The notes beneath the pieces were generated by a model. It saw nothing but the letters and a program-made list of their open reading frames with translations, was not told the origin of the DNA and did no database searches. A program made the translations under genes and the position numbers. 64,000 bases of DNA from Puffinus mauretanicus. Lineage: Eukaryota; Chordata; Aves; Procellariiformes; Procellariidae. The stretch lies in NCBI GenBank assembly GCA_023333565.1, contig JAJKFH010000425.1, forward strand, positions 1 to 64,000, read 5' to 3'. Shown here in pieces: positions 50,996 through 63,074 of the stretch. How positions within the stretch are numbered: the stretch's first letter is position 1; the number at the start of each line of letters is the position of its first letter.

Positions 50996-53900
50996 AAGAA
51001 ATTGCTGTTTATACAGAGATTGTATACAGCTTTAGTTTAAGAGATGTGTTCTATCCATCTTATTCATATCTAGATTAAGGTTAAGAAAATCCAAATGTTG
51101 TGAATGAAGTTTTGCTGCTTCTATAGTTCAGTTTAAGAAGTCTATAGTGTCCAGAAGCTGGAACTGATATTTCATATATTGGAAGCATTTCTCCTGTCCC
51201 CTCCCTATATTCTAGGGAAAATTGGTCAACTGTTTTTGTCTTAAAATTCTAAGAAAAAAGAAAATTTTTGCAACCTTCTTCAATTGGATAATATTATCTG
51301 CTCTTCAGAATGAAGGCAGGCATTCAAAAGTGAAATTAATAAAGGAATAATTAAAGATTCTTATGCAAAGATTACAGAAAACCATAAGTGATTAAAAGAT
51401 TCCATGTATTCCTATCACATACTGGTAAATTTTTTTTGCTGCTCTAAGTACATGAAATTGAATTGCTGGCTTGTCTAGAAATTAAGAAAGTAAGTGTGTT
51501 GATATTTAAATAATAACACTTTGGTGCCTATTAATCTAATTTGCTATTGTGGAAGGGTAATTAATAGGAGGGGATAAAGAAATGACTTTTCACGCAGAGG
51601 TCTGTAATGGCATAGCAAACTATATTTTTGCTACTCTTTCTGAAGCCACATCTGCAGTTTCTCCTTCTTTACCTTCATACATGACAACTTCTGCTATTAC
51701 ATTCCTGAGATATTTCAGAAAAGTCAATCGAGCTCTACTTCTAACTATTAACTAGCTGTTATTTTCTTTCTCACCATCCCTTCCACCAAAGTTTGCCCTG
51801 TTTCCAGAAGTCAGAAGAGGGACCGATACAGTGTCTTCTGTTTCTTTGTTGCCTCATCACAGATGCTGGTCAAAAGATGGTTAGCTATGTGCATTAAATG
51901 AATTTATAGGCAGCCATTTGCCAATGTAATCAACTGACTGGGTGCTGCCTAGTCTCTCATTCTACACTGATTAGACCACTCTAAAACAGTAACACCTGAA
52001 AACCAAAAGACCAAGATAGGGGTGTGCGCTTTTTGGGTTTTTTTTTTTTTTGGTTTGGATTGGTTTTTGGATAAGGTTTTTTTGTGGGGTTTGTTTTGGT
52101 TTTTTTTAAGTTTATTGGAAAAGTTCATATGTTTTCTGTCATTTTACCTCATTTAGAAGAGGAGGGGTACCGAGGGAACGAAATAAAAATACAAAGCATG
52201 TACTATCGCTCAAAAAAATGAAGTCAAAATATAGCTAATTAAAAAATAGTAAATTAAATATTCATCATGGATGTAATAACCCTCTGCTTTCTGAGGCGTT
52301 GGACTGATCAAAACACCACCAGACTTTTGGAAGTCAAAAGTCAATTAATGCCATAAGTGAACACAGCTTCATTTTTCTATGGGTACTTCTACCTGATCAA
52401 GTCAGCCTGCCTTTCTTGTGCTCCACTCTAATGGGGTAACAGGTCTTTACATGGTTTAGTGTCTGTTTATGTGGGTGTTGTTAAGCCTTACCTTTCAGAG
52501 ACTGAAGTGGTTTTGAATTGGTATTTGCTTGAATCCTGCTGTGTTGGAACACAGTTTGCTTGAATCTGCCTCTGCACTACTGTGTAGATATGTTCTACGC
52601 TATTTTAAGACATGCTTTCAATTCAGCAAAGTGCAATGGTATTTTTTTAACCATTTTTAGCTTTAAGGTAAAACTTAAAGTCTTACACTCTACAGAAAAT
52701 GTAAAGAAATGAAAGACTGGGCAGAACTTCTCACCCAGATGTGAAAACAAAAATAAATAAACAAACTTCCTACTTTAAAAAACAGTTAGAGTCATTTAGA
52801 GTAATAATTTTCTGTTCATATTTCAGATGAATATGAATATACCTATCATATAGTGATTGATATTGATAATATTCATATAATGTTTACAAATATCAACTCT
52901 TTTAATGAAGTTCAGTGTTTTTTTAATCTACACTACACACTTGTTAAAGTCCAGTCTATTGCTGACACATCAGTGAATGTAATTTAATATGTCTGGATCC
53001 TACTTTAGAAAGTGAGGTTTCAACCACAACCTATTGGGAGATCTTGAAGGAAACTATCCTTACATGAAAAAGTGAAATAAAGTAGGTAATATAGCAAAAC
53101 ATAATCAAGAAATTAGATGTATCACTAAAAAGCTATAATCACTAGCACAGAAAAGCAAATTTCATAAGGACAACCATTTGAAAACATAGAATATCTGCTT
53201 ATTAACACATTTAAATTCTCCGTTAACTCTAACTGACAATGGGTTTTCCATGCCATAGAAATCTTGTCTTAACAAAAAAATACATTGAATGTAACACTAT
53301 CTCTTTTGCTTTATTCAGTAGTTACAAAGCAGGTCTCATCTTTGGGGAATGAGTTCATATTTGAAATGTGATCATGTTTAAAAAATTACAGTACCAATCT
53401 CTAGAATATCAAGTGGGCACATGCAGCAGCACCCATGCTTCCCTAATCCATCTTTTGCATACCACTTCCACCCCTAGTCAGCATAGAAACCCATCCACTT
53501 GTTTGTGTTGACTAGTAGCTCAAACCAACAAACAGGTAACATGATAAAACTGGGCCCTCATGTCCTCTGATGCTTTGTTGTTGCTGATGTTTCTTTCCAA
53601 GGCTTAATTTTCTGTATCTTGAACCATTTCATCCACTCTTATAGTTAAATTGAAATTAAGGAAATGGAAGTGCTTTAATTTATTAACAAAATTCTCATCA
53701 TTTTTTTTGAAGTTTCTTTATACTGCCAGCGATATGGATCCTTTGGACTCCATGAAGAGTTTTCTACTGTGCTCCTCACACTTATACCTGAGAGCCCTTA
53801 GGTGTAGTCAGTGCAGGTCATTAATTATGACACATTAGCTGAATGTCATGAAAAAAGATAAACATTTGGAACAGTTTTTAGTATATTTCTCTAAGAAAAC

Positions 53901-55369
53901 AAAAAGATATGCAACTACTCTGTAATCTTTTTTTTTGTCTCCTCTAGCCATTGCTGTTAATAGGTGGACTCTGGCTGATTTCAACTAAATTTGACAGCGG
54001 GCCTGAAGTCTCAAAAGTATGAAGTTCCTACAAGTTTTTGTGAAAAACAACATCTAACTAAATGAAAATAAATCCTATCAATTCCCTTGATAAGCAGAGA
54101 AAATGAGGCTGTTATTGTTCTCTATTTTGCTTGACATTGTGCAGCTAACAAGTCAGTATGTACATAGCCCTGGATTATCCACAGAACAGTCAGCCTCTTC
54201 TCTGTCTAGAAGTCGTACAGGTTATATGGCTAGAGTATGGAGAGGGATTGGAAGTAGGATGTACAGCATCAAGTGCATGGGACAAAGCTCAGATAATTCA
54301 ACAAGGACTAGAGAGACTGGGAAACTAATTGTTGTGGTAGAGCAACTGGGGAATAAGAGGGTTCAGGCTAATGTTGTGAGACAACAAAATAGTGTATTAC
54401 ACTTTTTCATAGCTGACATATAATCTGATTTTTTTTAACATGAATTAATCTGTGTGTGTGGTGGGATTATATTATTACTGTTCTCAGTCAAAGCTGCTGG
54501 ATGGCTAGTAATTTCTTGGTAATGATTCACTAAATGGCTAATTGGTAGTGGTTAGATAAAAAGGATATCTGAATAGGAGAGAGGCTTCTGTGGAGGTCTA
54601 GCTAGATACATGCATGTAGCAGAAAAATAAGACACTGTCTGTCTCTTTAAAATGTTGAAGATGTCAAATAAGTAGAATCAGTCTTCTTGCACTGAAACCG
54701 AAGGTATCTTGCTGCTAGCAAAAAATGAAATACAGTGATTTTCTGGATTCTTCAAAATTGAGATTGAACAATTATCCTAGTTGAGAACACTAAGATAAAT
54801 AGCAAACCACCCACTGGCACTACTTGATAATGGGTCACTCTGCCAAAAAAAAGATGCATTTCCCTTTGTCTCACATGGTGAAGGCAGAGGAGAGGCTGTA
54901 AATGTGGCAGGAGGAGTGAATTGCTCTGCTTCTTGGAGTAATCCATCAAGATGTCTGCTAGGAACTGGCTGGGAAGATGCAGATGACATCAAGCCTGGAA
55001 TGGGCACTGACACAGTGATATAAGGATGCTTCATCACTGTGTCCCAGATATCCTCCTGCTAGCCAGGGAAAAAAAACCCCACTTCTCTTACCCCTTCTCC
55101 TCATTATAGAAACAGGTTCAACACATGCGGTACGGTCAGAATAATAAGTTTGATTTATTTTCCTCTTTTAGCTACAATGATCAAGCACAGGGCTGTGCAG
55201 CAGGTATCTCCAGACAGCCCAATTATGTTATCTCCATTATTCTCCCCTGTCCTGTTTCCTCATGCTCCTTTTCATTGCCCTCATACCTCCTTTTATCTGT
55301 CGAAATTATCTCCTACATAAACAACCTGCCCCCAATTTTATTTTGCCAGATTTGCTATATCCAAACCAA
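50996..55369. other. AT-rich non-coding DNA
   Basis: There are no genes. A GT-rich low-complexity tract is at 52021-52109. Frames 54103-54423 (plus, 106 codons) and 54777-55037 (minus, 86 codons) do not resemble known proteins. No further transposon was recognised before the CR1 at 55370. Confidence 0.6.
52021..52109 (+). repeat. G/T-rich low-complexity tract
   Basis: GGTTTT, GGTTTGG and poly-T (14 T) blocks dominate about 90 bases. Similar in style to 46105-46200. Confidence 0.7.
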
Positions 55370-55922
55370 AATCATAGAATCATAGAATCATAGAATAGTT
55401 TGGGTTGGAAGGGTCCTTTAAAGGTCATCTAGTCCAACTTCCCCAGCAATGAGCAGGGACATCTTCAACTATATCAGGTTGCTCAGAGCCCCGTCCAACC
55501 TGACCTTGAATGTTGCCAGGGATGGAGCATCTACCACCTCTCTGGGCAACCTGTTCCAGCGTCTCACCACCCTCATCGTAAAAAATTTCTTCCTTATATC
55601 TAGTCTAAATCTACCCTCTTTTAGTTTAAAACCGTTCCCCCTTGTCCTATCACAACAGGCCCTGTTAAAAAGTTTGTCCCCATCTTTCTTATAAGCCCCC
55701 TTTAAGTACTGAAAGGCCGCAGAAAGGTCTCCCCAAAGCCTTCTCTTCTCCAGGCTGAACAACCCCAACTCTCTCAGCATTTCTTCATAGGAGAGGTGTT
55801 CCATCCCCCTGATCATTTTTGTGGCCCTCCTCTGGACCCGCTCTAAACAGGTCCATGTCTTTCTTGTGCTGAGGGCTCCAGAGCTGGACGCAGTACTCCA
55901 GGTGGGCTCTCACCAGAGCAGT
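55370..55922 (-). mobile_element. CR1 LINE 3'-end copy (about 550 bp, 5' truncated)
   Basis: The plus strand starts with three AATCATAG-type octamers, the reversed CR1 tail. It continues through GGTCATCTAGTCCAACTTCC, GAGCAGGGACATCTTC and CACCTCTCTGGGCAACCTG into the C-terminal coding part of ORF2, ending at the 5' truncation near 55922. It inserted by target-primed reverse transcription in the minus orientation; typical CR1 5' truncation explains the missing bulk. No clear target duplication is visible. One extra base near 55842-55846 shifts the frame, so the copy is dead, but divergence is moderate. Confidence 0.95.
55469..55816 (-). pseudogene. CR1 ORF2 C-terminus (115 codons)
   Basis: The open frame corresponds to the last part of CR1 ORF2, downstream of the reverse-transcriptase palm. 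Recognisable blocks in order are [20 protein letters not shown] (residues 6-25), [15 protein letters not shown] (about 51-65), [20 protein letters not shown] (73-92) and [20 protein letters not shown]. It ends at the natural ORF2 stop (TAG at 55466-55468, just 5' of the start coordinate). The apparent start codon is internal to the original protein. Upstream coding matches continue in another frame to about 55920, separated by a 1-bp insertion. It lacks catalytic domains and is not functional. Confidence 0.9.
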
Positions 55923-58204
55923 ATCTATCTAGGCAATCTTGACCTTATATGTTATTACTGGCAGTAACTGTTAATACTGATAATAACTCGCTACTGCCAT
56001 TTATTATAATTCTGCTCCCTCCCATCCTCCCACAGCTATCTGTAAAACCATTTCTCAGGTAACTCCCCCTTACCCACCTGTGACATCCAGCTTTTCATCA
56101 TGACACTATTACTAACCTCTGTCAGCATGGTTGTGTGCCATATCCACCAGTTTCCCATGGCATGTCTCCAGTAGCTCCTCACGTTCTGCTCCACAATATG
56201 GCCTCAAGCCAGTGGTAAGTCAGCAACCTAGTCATCTCCCTGTAGATCTAACAATGTCATTTAAGACTTTTAAACTTCTTTTGGAAGCCCTTTTGTGCCC
56301 TTCAGATTTTTTCTTTGTCTTTGTAGAGTCAATGATGGCAATATGCAAGAGGCAAGTAAGATATTTTACTCCAAGATTCATGAACTTTTGGAGCCACTTC
56401 CAATGTTATTCTATTTTACGCTAAGAAAAGGCAGGACGTTTTCTGAAACACAACATAAGGAGATTAACTCCAGAATATCAAATAGTTCAGGATATTAACG
56501 TAAAATATGCTTAATTAATTGATTAGCTAGCTAGAAAGACTCCTATATGAGCAATATGAGGTTTAAATCCTGAGTCCAAATCAGTCTAAAAAGGATATGA
56601 AAATGGGGTCTACTGTTTGCTGCATGGCAAACAAAACTTTTTTCCCCCTATTTTGACCAGAAATACTATCACAGATGTCAGAAACAGTTTTACTTCCAAG
56701 ATCCATGAAAAGTTTCTGGTTTTATAACCAAATAAAAAATTCCACTAGAAAAAAAGGCAATTTTTAGCAAATTTCTGGCTATCTCTGCTCACCCATGACC
56801 ATACGGGAACTTAGTTTGTACTTAGTTTGTAGTTACTTTGAGGAATATAGCTGCAAATCATGGAAGCAATATTACCTTTTGGTGACCTTCACAATTATGC
56901 AGTTTTTAATGAAGAACTGTAATCATATGTTTTTAATATGGAATCTTGAATATGAATCCACAAGAAAATAAAGTTAACTGTAATTAAAATCTGGGCAGAA
57001 ATTATAGAACTTTATTCTCACTTTAGAATTACTGTACTTCTTCTGATTTGCTACACTCTGTCAAAGGAATGGACACGGAATGGCATGAATTAGAACTGGT
57101 TTATGACAATGTGGATTTCAATAAGTAAAATTTTAAAGTATCTGGAGTGTGTATGTTTGTGTGGTGTGTACACACCTTCATTAACTTGTAAGTGAATTTT
57201 CGCTGTTACAAGTTTGTGCCCCTAAAACTGCAGCTAATGCAGAATTTGTTACTGTTATTGTAGACATTTTTAGAACAAGAGGACTAAAAATAAACAAGGC
57301 AGAAATACCACATATCATATGAATCTCAAGTACATCTTTCTTGGCATAAAGTCTTCCAAAACACTAGAGATATTCAGCTAAAATCTGTTGTTGTTGTCCT
57401 AAATATATTCCTTTGTTAAAATTATGCTTCTAACCCTTTTGGGTATTGACAGCCTATTATTTTTCATATGTGCCATCTTTATCCAGGAAACTGAAAGAAC
57501 AACTAATTATATCCTTTGCAAATGAGTGTAGCAGAATAGCTTTTGTTCACCAAAATTCTTAAGTCTATTCATCATGAATGCAAAATTCACTAGGATTTTT
57601 TTGTTGTTGTTTTTAATGTACAGCCACTTTAGTGGCATGTGAAGTTTGGCATTTGAAGCTAATTGTATACTTTGCTTTGGAGGCAGTAAATTCAACCAGT
57701 CTGCCTAGCTGCATTGCACTTGTACTTAGGCCTTAATTGATCATTTTGCAGAAGGTTTTTGTGTGGGTTTTTTGGGTGATTGACATTAGCACTATTATTT
57801 TTAAAGGTTGCCCACGCAGTTTTAGAAAAGGCTATGGCGGTAAGCAATTAAAATGAAGGTCAGTAAAATAAATCTATTAACAAAAGCATAATGTTTGGGG
57901 GGAATGTGCTATACCTGAAAATTTACAATGATTTTACAAAAATAACTGCATATAAAAGCTTCTTTAACTGATTTGTCTGTGTTACTGAGAAATCAAAAGT
58001 AAATTATTTAAGCAGAAAAGCAGACATCTGAGCTGAAAGTGGAATATAGGCATAAGTAGTATGAAAAAATAATGGAAAAATATAGCTGAAATAGTCCCAA
58101 AACATATACAGTCGTATATCTTCAATAGAAATAATCATTAGAAATATTGGATTCGTCAGTCTGTTTATCAGCATACATATTTTAAATTGGCAGGTATTAG
58201 TAAA
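55923..58204. other. AT-rich non-coding DNA
   Basis: There are no genes. Frames 56131-56424 and 56295-56498 (plus) and 57507-57695 (minus) are unrecognised. AT-rich, with no further repeats until the nested CR1. Confidence 0.6.
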
Positions 58205-58392
58205 GTTCTTTTGAAAAATTTGAGTTTCAACATCTGTATTAATGATCTGGATGATGGGGCAGAGTGTACCCTCAGCAATTTTGTTGGTGCTACAAAACTG
58301 GGAGGAATGGCAGATATGCCAGAGGGTCATGCTGCTGTTCAGAGGGACCTCAACAGTCTGGAAAAAAGGGCTGACAGGAACCTAATGAAGTT
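58205..58392 (+). mobile_element. Host CR1 LINE, 5' half (interrupted by younger CR1)
   Basis: Plus-strand CR1 ORF2 sequence from the INDLDDG region through the RT palm, up to the codons for DRNLMK. At 58393 it is cut by a minus-strand CR1, and the same reading frame resumes at 59331 with the codons that complete the motif (F-N-K-G-K-C). The duplicated AAGTT at 58388-58392 and 59328-59332 marks the insertion. The left end at about 58205 is approximate and marks 5' truncation. Confidence 0.85.
58388..58392 (+). repeat. Target site duplication, left (AAGTT)
   Basis: AAGTT directly before the minus-strand CR1 is repeated at 59328-59332 directly after it. Removing the insert with one copy leaves the host CR1 reading frame continuous, which is independent support for the boundary. 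Confidence 0.75.
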
Positions 58393-59327
58393 ATAGAATC
58401 ATAGAATCATTAAGGTTGGAAAAGACCTTTAAGATCATCGAGTCCAACCGTCAACTCAACGCCACCATGCCTACTAAATCGTGCCCCTAAGTGCCACATC
58501 TACACGTCTTTTAAATACTTCCAGGGATGGTGGCTCAACCACTTCCCTGGGCAGCCTGTTCCAAGGCCTGACCACTCTTACAGTGAAGAAATTTTTCCTA
58601 ATGTCCAATCTCAAACTCCCCTGGCGCAACTTGAGGCCATTTCCTCTTGTCCTATTGCTAGTTACTTGGGAGAAGAGACCAACACCCACCTCACTACAAC
58701 CTCCTTTCAGGTAGTTGTAGAGAGCAATGAGGTCTCCCCTCAGTCTCCTCTTCTCCAGATTAAACAACCCCAGTTCCTCAGCTGCTCCTCATAAGACTTG
58801 TGCTCCAGGCCCTTCACCAGCTTCATTGCCCTTCTCTGGACACGTTCCAGCACCTCAATGTCAAGGTGCGGCCTCACCAGTGCCAAGTACAGGGGCACGA
58901 TCACCTCCCTACTCCTGCTGGCCACATTATTTCTGATACAGGCCAGGATGCCATTGGCCTTCTTGTTCAGCAAGCTGTCAACCAGCACCCCCAGGTCCTT
59001 TTCCTCTGGGCACCTTTCCAGCCACTCTTCCCCCAGCCTGTAGCGTTGCCTGGGGTTGTTGTGGCCGAAGTGCAGGACCCAGCACTTGACCTTGTTGAAC
59101 CTCATACAATTGGCCTCAGCCCATCGATCCAGCCTGTCCAGGTCCCTCTGCAGAGCCTTCCTGCCCTCCAGCAGATCAACACTCCCACCCAACTTGGTGT
59201 TGTCTGCAAACTTACTGAGGGAGCAGTCAATCCCCTCATCCAGATCGTCGATAAAGATATTGAACAGAACTGGCCTCCATACTGAGCCCTGGGGAACACC
59301 GCTTATGATTGGCCGCCAACTGGATTT
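58393..59327 (-). mobile_element. Younger CR1 LINE inserted into host CR1 (935 bp)
   Basis: The plus strand begins with AATCATAG octamers and GGTTGGAAAAGACC, the reversed CR1 3' end. It continues through ORF2 C-terminal coding sequence and the RT region to CTGGGGAACACCGC (59290-59302) and CCGCCAACTGGATTT. It is 5' truncated at 59327. It is flanked by a 5-bp duplication AAGTT. Compared with the family, the coding part has two short in-frame deletions and one 1-bp loss, so it is not active, but it is the least diverged CR1 in the window. Confidence 0.95.
58474..59192 (-). pseudogene. CR1 ORF2 RT C-terminal region, frameshifted
   Basis: There are two overlapping minus-strand frames. The upstream one (58740-59192, 150 codons) begins in the [19 protein letters not shown] block and runs through [46 protein letters not shown] and [20 protein letters not shown]. 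The downstream one (58474-58767) holds [34 protein letters not shown] and [19 protein letters not shown], ending at the natural stop. A single missing G near 58774 breaks the frame between them. From memory of the family, about 9 codons are missing after VDSLLN and about 13 codons after RPHL, both in frame. Plus-strand frames over the same region are shadows. Confidence 0.9.
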
Positions 59328-59332
59328 AAGTT
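59328..59332 (+). repeat. Target site duplication, right (AAGTT)
   Basis: Second copy of AAGTT; from here the host CR1 sequence continues. Confidence 0.75.
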
Positions 59333-59594
59333 CAACAAGGGGAAGTGCAAAATCCTACACATGTACCCATGCACCCCATAGTGCATGAATAACCCCATGT
59401 ACTAGTACCTGTAGTGGGTTACTGTCTTGTTCCTGATGTACAACAAGTTGTGGAGTCTCCATCCTTAGAGATACTAAAAAACCCATCTAGACACGGTCCT
59501 GAGCAACTGGGTCTAGGTGGCCCTACTTGAGCAGGACAAGATGGCCTCCAGAGGTCCCTTCCAGCCTCAACCATTCCGTGACTTTGTGATTCTC
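59333..59594 (+). mobile_element. Host CR1 LINE, 3' half with internal deletion
   Basis: It resumes the host ORF2 with CAACAAGGGGAAGTGC and CATGAATAACCCCATGTAC. Near 59450 it jumps to the 3' UTR phrase GTTGTGGAGTCTCCATCC, so most of the RT thumb and C-terminal coding region is missing. The remaining 3' UTR (GGCCTCCAGAGGTCCCTTCC) runs to the end ATTCCGTGACTTTGTGATTC, the degenerate plus-strand CR1 terminal octamers. Confidence 0.85.
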
Positions 59595-62500
59595 AGATGA
59601 TGATATTATGTAGTCTATCTGCTGTTCCTTATATGCTCTCCTAAAAGCTTCATATTTCTTCATTCTCCCTAAAGCATTCAGAAGAAACAAGTATAGTTTT
59701 CTGGTCATCTTTACATAATCAATGTGAATCTAAAATTAGTTTTGACTTTGATGATCAACTTCAGGTGGCCCTTCTCTTTTTGTAAGCAAGAAATTGCCAC
59801 TGTTGAAAGTATATCTGTGCACTTAGTTGGGACACTGCCAAAAAAGATGGTCTCACGGAGCATGATTTGTAAACAAATACATGCTTAAGAGGTACAGGGT
59901 TTCCACCTTACTTAAGCCAGAAAAAGAGATCTCTTACAATCTGTAATATCATTCTACAACTGTAAAATTTAATGTATAATTACTGTTTCTTTTGTCATTT
60001 TGAATGTTATTTTTTTATGTTTAAAAAGTGATTTTCATTGGCTTTCATATCATTAATCTGCACTAAGCTTTGCACTGAGAAAATTGCAAATCTATGACTT
60101 TATTATAGGTCTTGGAAGATACCGTACACTGACATTTTGACAGGTTGCTTGCATACAAATGACTGAAATATTGCTAGCATTTTTTATGGTTTTATATGAT
60201 CTCTGCTTTATTTATTTTCTTTCAGTAATACTCATGTTCAACATGTACTGAGCTGCTTGATTTGAAAACCTATGAAAAGGGGGTACATGAAGTCGTTTGT
60301 TCTGTGTTGTTATTTCAAGCTCTGTAAATCAAGCTGTTTATCATCCCTAAAGGCATCAGGTCAAAACGTGTCAAAATCTGTGCTGAAACCAAGGTCAACG
60401 GTGTGCTGAAATTGAGCTTTTAAGTAAAAGATAGAGAAAACTCTCTTTTCTGAAAAGAAGCCATCCTTTAAATATTGCCAATGAAAGTAGAGCTACCTTG
60501 TGATATTTATACTCAGGGTAAATCTATTGCAGAGATTTGTATACCACTCTAAAAAGTCTGAAAGATCTACTAATCTTAATTATCAGGGCCAAGATACCAG
60601 AATAGACAGACAGTAGGTCTCAGCCTGTTGACAAAATCCAATGTTTTTAAGGTGTGTTAGCTGTACTGTGCCACTCCAGTTGATGAGAAAGAGAACCCAG
60701 GATGCCACACTTACGAAGTGGAAGATCTGTTTATCTGTTCAACTGGCTGGTTTAATGAAAGAAAAGACAAGTTATAGGTAAAACCAAAACAACCTTTGAG
60801 AAAGTCCTTTCAATTTACTATCTTTATCACATACATATTTTAGAAAACATATTATCTCCTTTGCACATCTCTTAGAGGTCTTAATTTGTCTGACCTATTT
60901 TAGATGAACCACATCCAAATGTGCTTTGCCTTTCCATGGAGTTAGTTAGAACAACTAACTCACATACAGAGGTTTAGACTATGGCTTTACTGCTTCATCA
61001 GGTGTATTTCACACTGGTCTCCCAATACGTCTACAGATTCACATGTTGTAATCCACAAGTGAAGTCAATCTAGCAAATAAATGAATTCTTGTCAAGGTTC
61101 AGTTACCATAAGTAACAGAGAATATATACAGAGGGTACACAGAGGCATTGTAAATTTTTTGAATATTGCAGAATGTAGCCTTTTAATAGGAGGGTTTTAA
61201 ATTTTTAAAGACCATAAAAAGTATATGTGTTTAAATTAAAAAAAACCCTAAAACAGTATCTATAAAGAAAAAGGATAGGGCATCCAATTTAATTCACATT
61301 CTTGCTCCAAAAATAGACGAAGTAGATGTAGTTTTGTTGCTATATTTTTGAATAACAATATATTTTTAAAAAATAACAGCCTTGCATCTTTGGCACTAGG
61401 TATCGCTATTGATAATACACACTAATGAGCTCTGAAGGAGAGTGGTAATTAAACCAGGTCTTTTTATCAGCTGGAGAGATGGCAATTGTTTAGAAAGAAA
61501 CTGAAAGTACTGAGAAGATAGTGCTGACTGGTGTACTAAGAAAAATTATAAAGAAAACATTTGCAGTTGTAGGCAACAAAAGTATAATTTATTTTAATCA
61601 CCTTTACCACAAAGAGTAGCTCGGATGAGGATTGCCTACAACAAAATTCCATGAGTTGGTTCAAAAATAGATGGTGGTGTGAAGTTCATCACATTGTGAT
61701 GTTGGAACTCAGCTTAAGGGGCTGTGCACAATAAGCAAATAAAATTTAAGATATAGAGAAGTTATGCTAGGTTTAAACATTTATTATACCCTGTCATCCC
61801 ACTAAATTTTCACTGAAGGCAGATATGGAAAATATTTCTGATGTACTACGTGGGTGAAAGAGGGAATTTATTAAACAAAGGAGGCAGAATATAAGGAAGA
61901 TAGCAAAGATATGGTTAAGGAAGCAAAAACAGACTTGCCAAGTCTCTTTCAGATGTATGTTGTGATATATGAGTTTCTGGTAGGACTTTTATGATCATAT
62001 GACTAGTCTGGAAGGCATTAACAACTTGACACTATTCTTCTGCCAAATGTTCCACTTAGCATTTGCTCTTCTATGACTTCTTTTCCCCAACTTGAGTATG
62101 ACATAAAATCTAAATACTGCTGAAGAATTTGAACAAAATAGTTCACAAACATAGAAGTAAAACTGCAGATTAGAGAATAGGTAAAATTATTTCTAAATTA
62201 TTTCTTTAATTCTGCATGCAGTTAACACTCATGGATGATGAAAAGCCAATCATAATATTTTAATTATTTGAGTTGAAAACTCTTGTATATCTTAAAATTA
62301 GTTTTAGTATTAATTAAACAGACATTTTAATTTGGTCTTTTTTTTTTTTTCCTATTAAAGTAGATGTGGTTTTCAATTTATGTCTTTAGAAAACTAATAC
62401 ATTTTGGTAGAAATGAAATTTCAAGAAAAAAACATCTGTTTCAGTTTTCACTTTGCTGTTAGCGTCATCATCATCATCATCACCATCATCATCATAACAA

Positions 62501-62763
62501 CTATTATTAATAATAATTTATTTTATCTCAAATAGCCAATTTATATTCCACTACTTTAACAATCTCTGTGCCAAGTGTTCTTTAGTTGAACAATAGACAA
62601 ATGGTTTTTCTATGTAACGAGCAGAAACTCTTCAAGAGGGATTGAGATTACGAACCAAGGCAGGATCGTGGTGTCTACACTTTCCACCTCCAGTTTTGTG
62701 CAGGATGTAGCTCTGCCTTCTGTGAATCCTCTGAATAACATAGGAAATATGTCACAGAAGAGA
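59595..62763. other. AT-rich non-coding DNA
   Basis: There are no genes. A CAT microsatellite with a flanking AAT-rich stretch is at 62466-62520, and a T-run near 62338-62351. The frame 59523-59708 (minus) partly overlaps the CR1 tail and is not a protein. Nothing else recognised. Confidence 0.65.
62466..62495 (+). repeat. (CAT)10 microsatellite
   Basis: Ten triplets, nine CAT and one CAC at 62481-62483, followed by ATT/AAT steps to about 62520. Confidence 0.85.
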
Positions 62764-62768
62764 GACTC
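62764..62768 (+). repeat. Target site duplication, left (GACTC)
   Basis: GACTC flanks the LTR here and again at 63373-63377. Confidence 0.85.
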
Positions 62769-63074
62769 TGTTGTAGTTTAACCCCAACTAAGTACCACAC
62801 AGCTGCTCACTCACTCCCACCTGGTGGGATGGGGGAGAGAATCGGAAGGGTAAAAGTGAGAAAACTCATGGGTTGAGATAAAGACAGTTTAACAGGTAAA
62901 GCAAAAGCTGCGCACGTAAGCCAAGCAAAACAAGGATATCATACACTACTTCCCATTGGCAGGCAGGTGTTCAGCCATCTCCAGGAAAGCCGGGCTCCGT
63001 CATGCATAACGGTTACTTGGGAAGACAAATGCCAGCACTCTGAACGTCCCCCCTTTCCTTCTTCTTCCCCCAGC

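Larger units (their letters stand above)
58187..58396 (+). pseudogene. Host CR1 reverse transcriptase fragment, catalytic site lost
   Basis: The frame contains FNICINDLDDGAECTLSNF (from about residue 34 onward as typed by position 58226), then VGATKLGG, then the HAAVQRDLNSLEKRADRNLMK block. The usual CR1 catalytic motif FADD reads FVGA here, so both aspartates are replaced. The frame ends because a younger CR1 interrupts it. The first ~12 codons are probably not CR1. It is a dead fragment that predates the insertion. Confidence 0.8.

Noticed and set aside
54103..54423. 106-codon plus-strand frame starting with a signal-peptide-like leader
   Set aside because: The leader is a chance hydrophobic run, the rest has no recognisable domain, and there is no promoter, splice or conservation evidence.
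55371..55394. Octamer tandem array as a microsatellite or CRISPR-like repeat
   Set aside because: It is the normal terminal octamer repeat of CR1; there are no spacers.
56540..56600. Possible tRNA-like B-box (GGTTTAAATCC)
   Set aside because: No matching A-box, acceptor stem or cloverleaf could be folded around it.
58800..59388. Plus-strand frames of 110 and 161 codons
   Set aside because: They are antisense shadows of the CR1 reverse-transcriptase coding strand.
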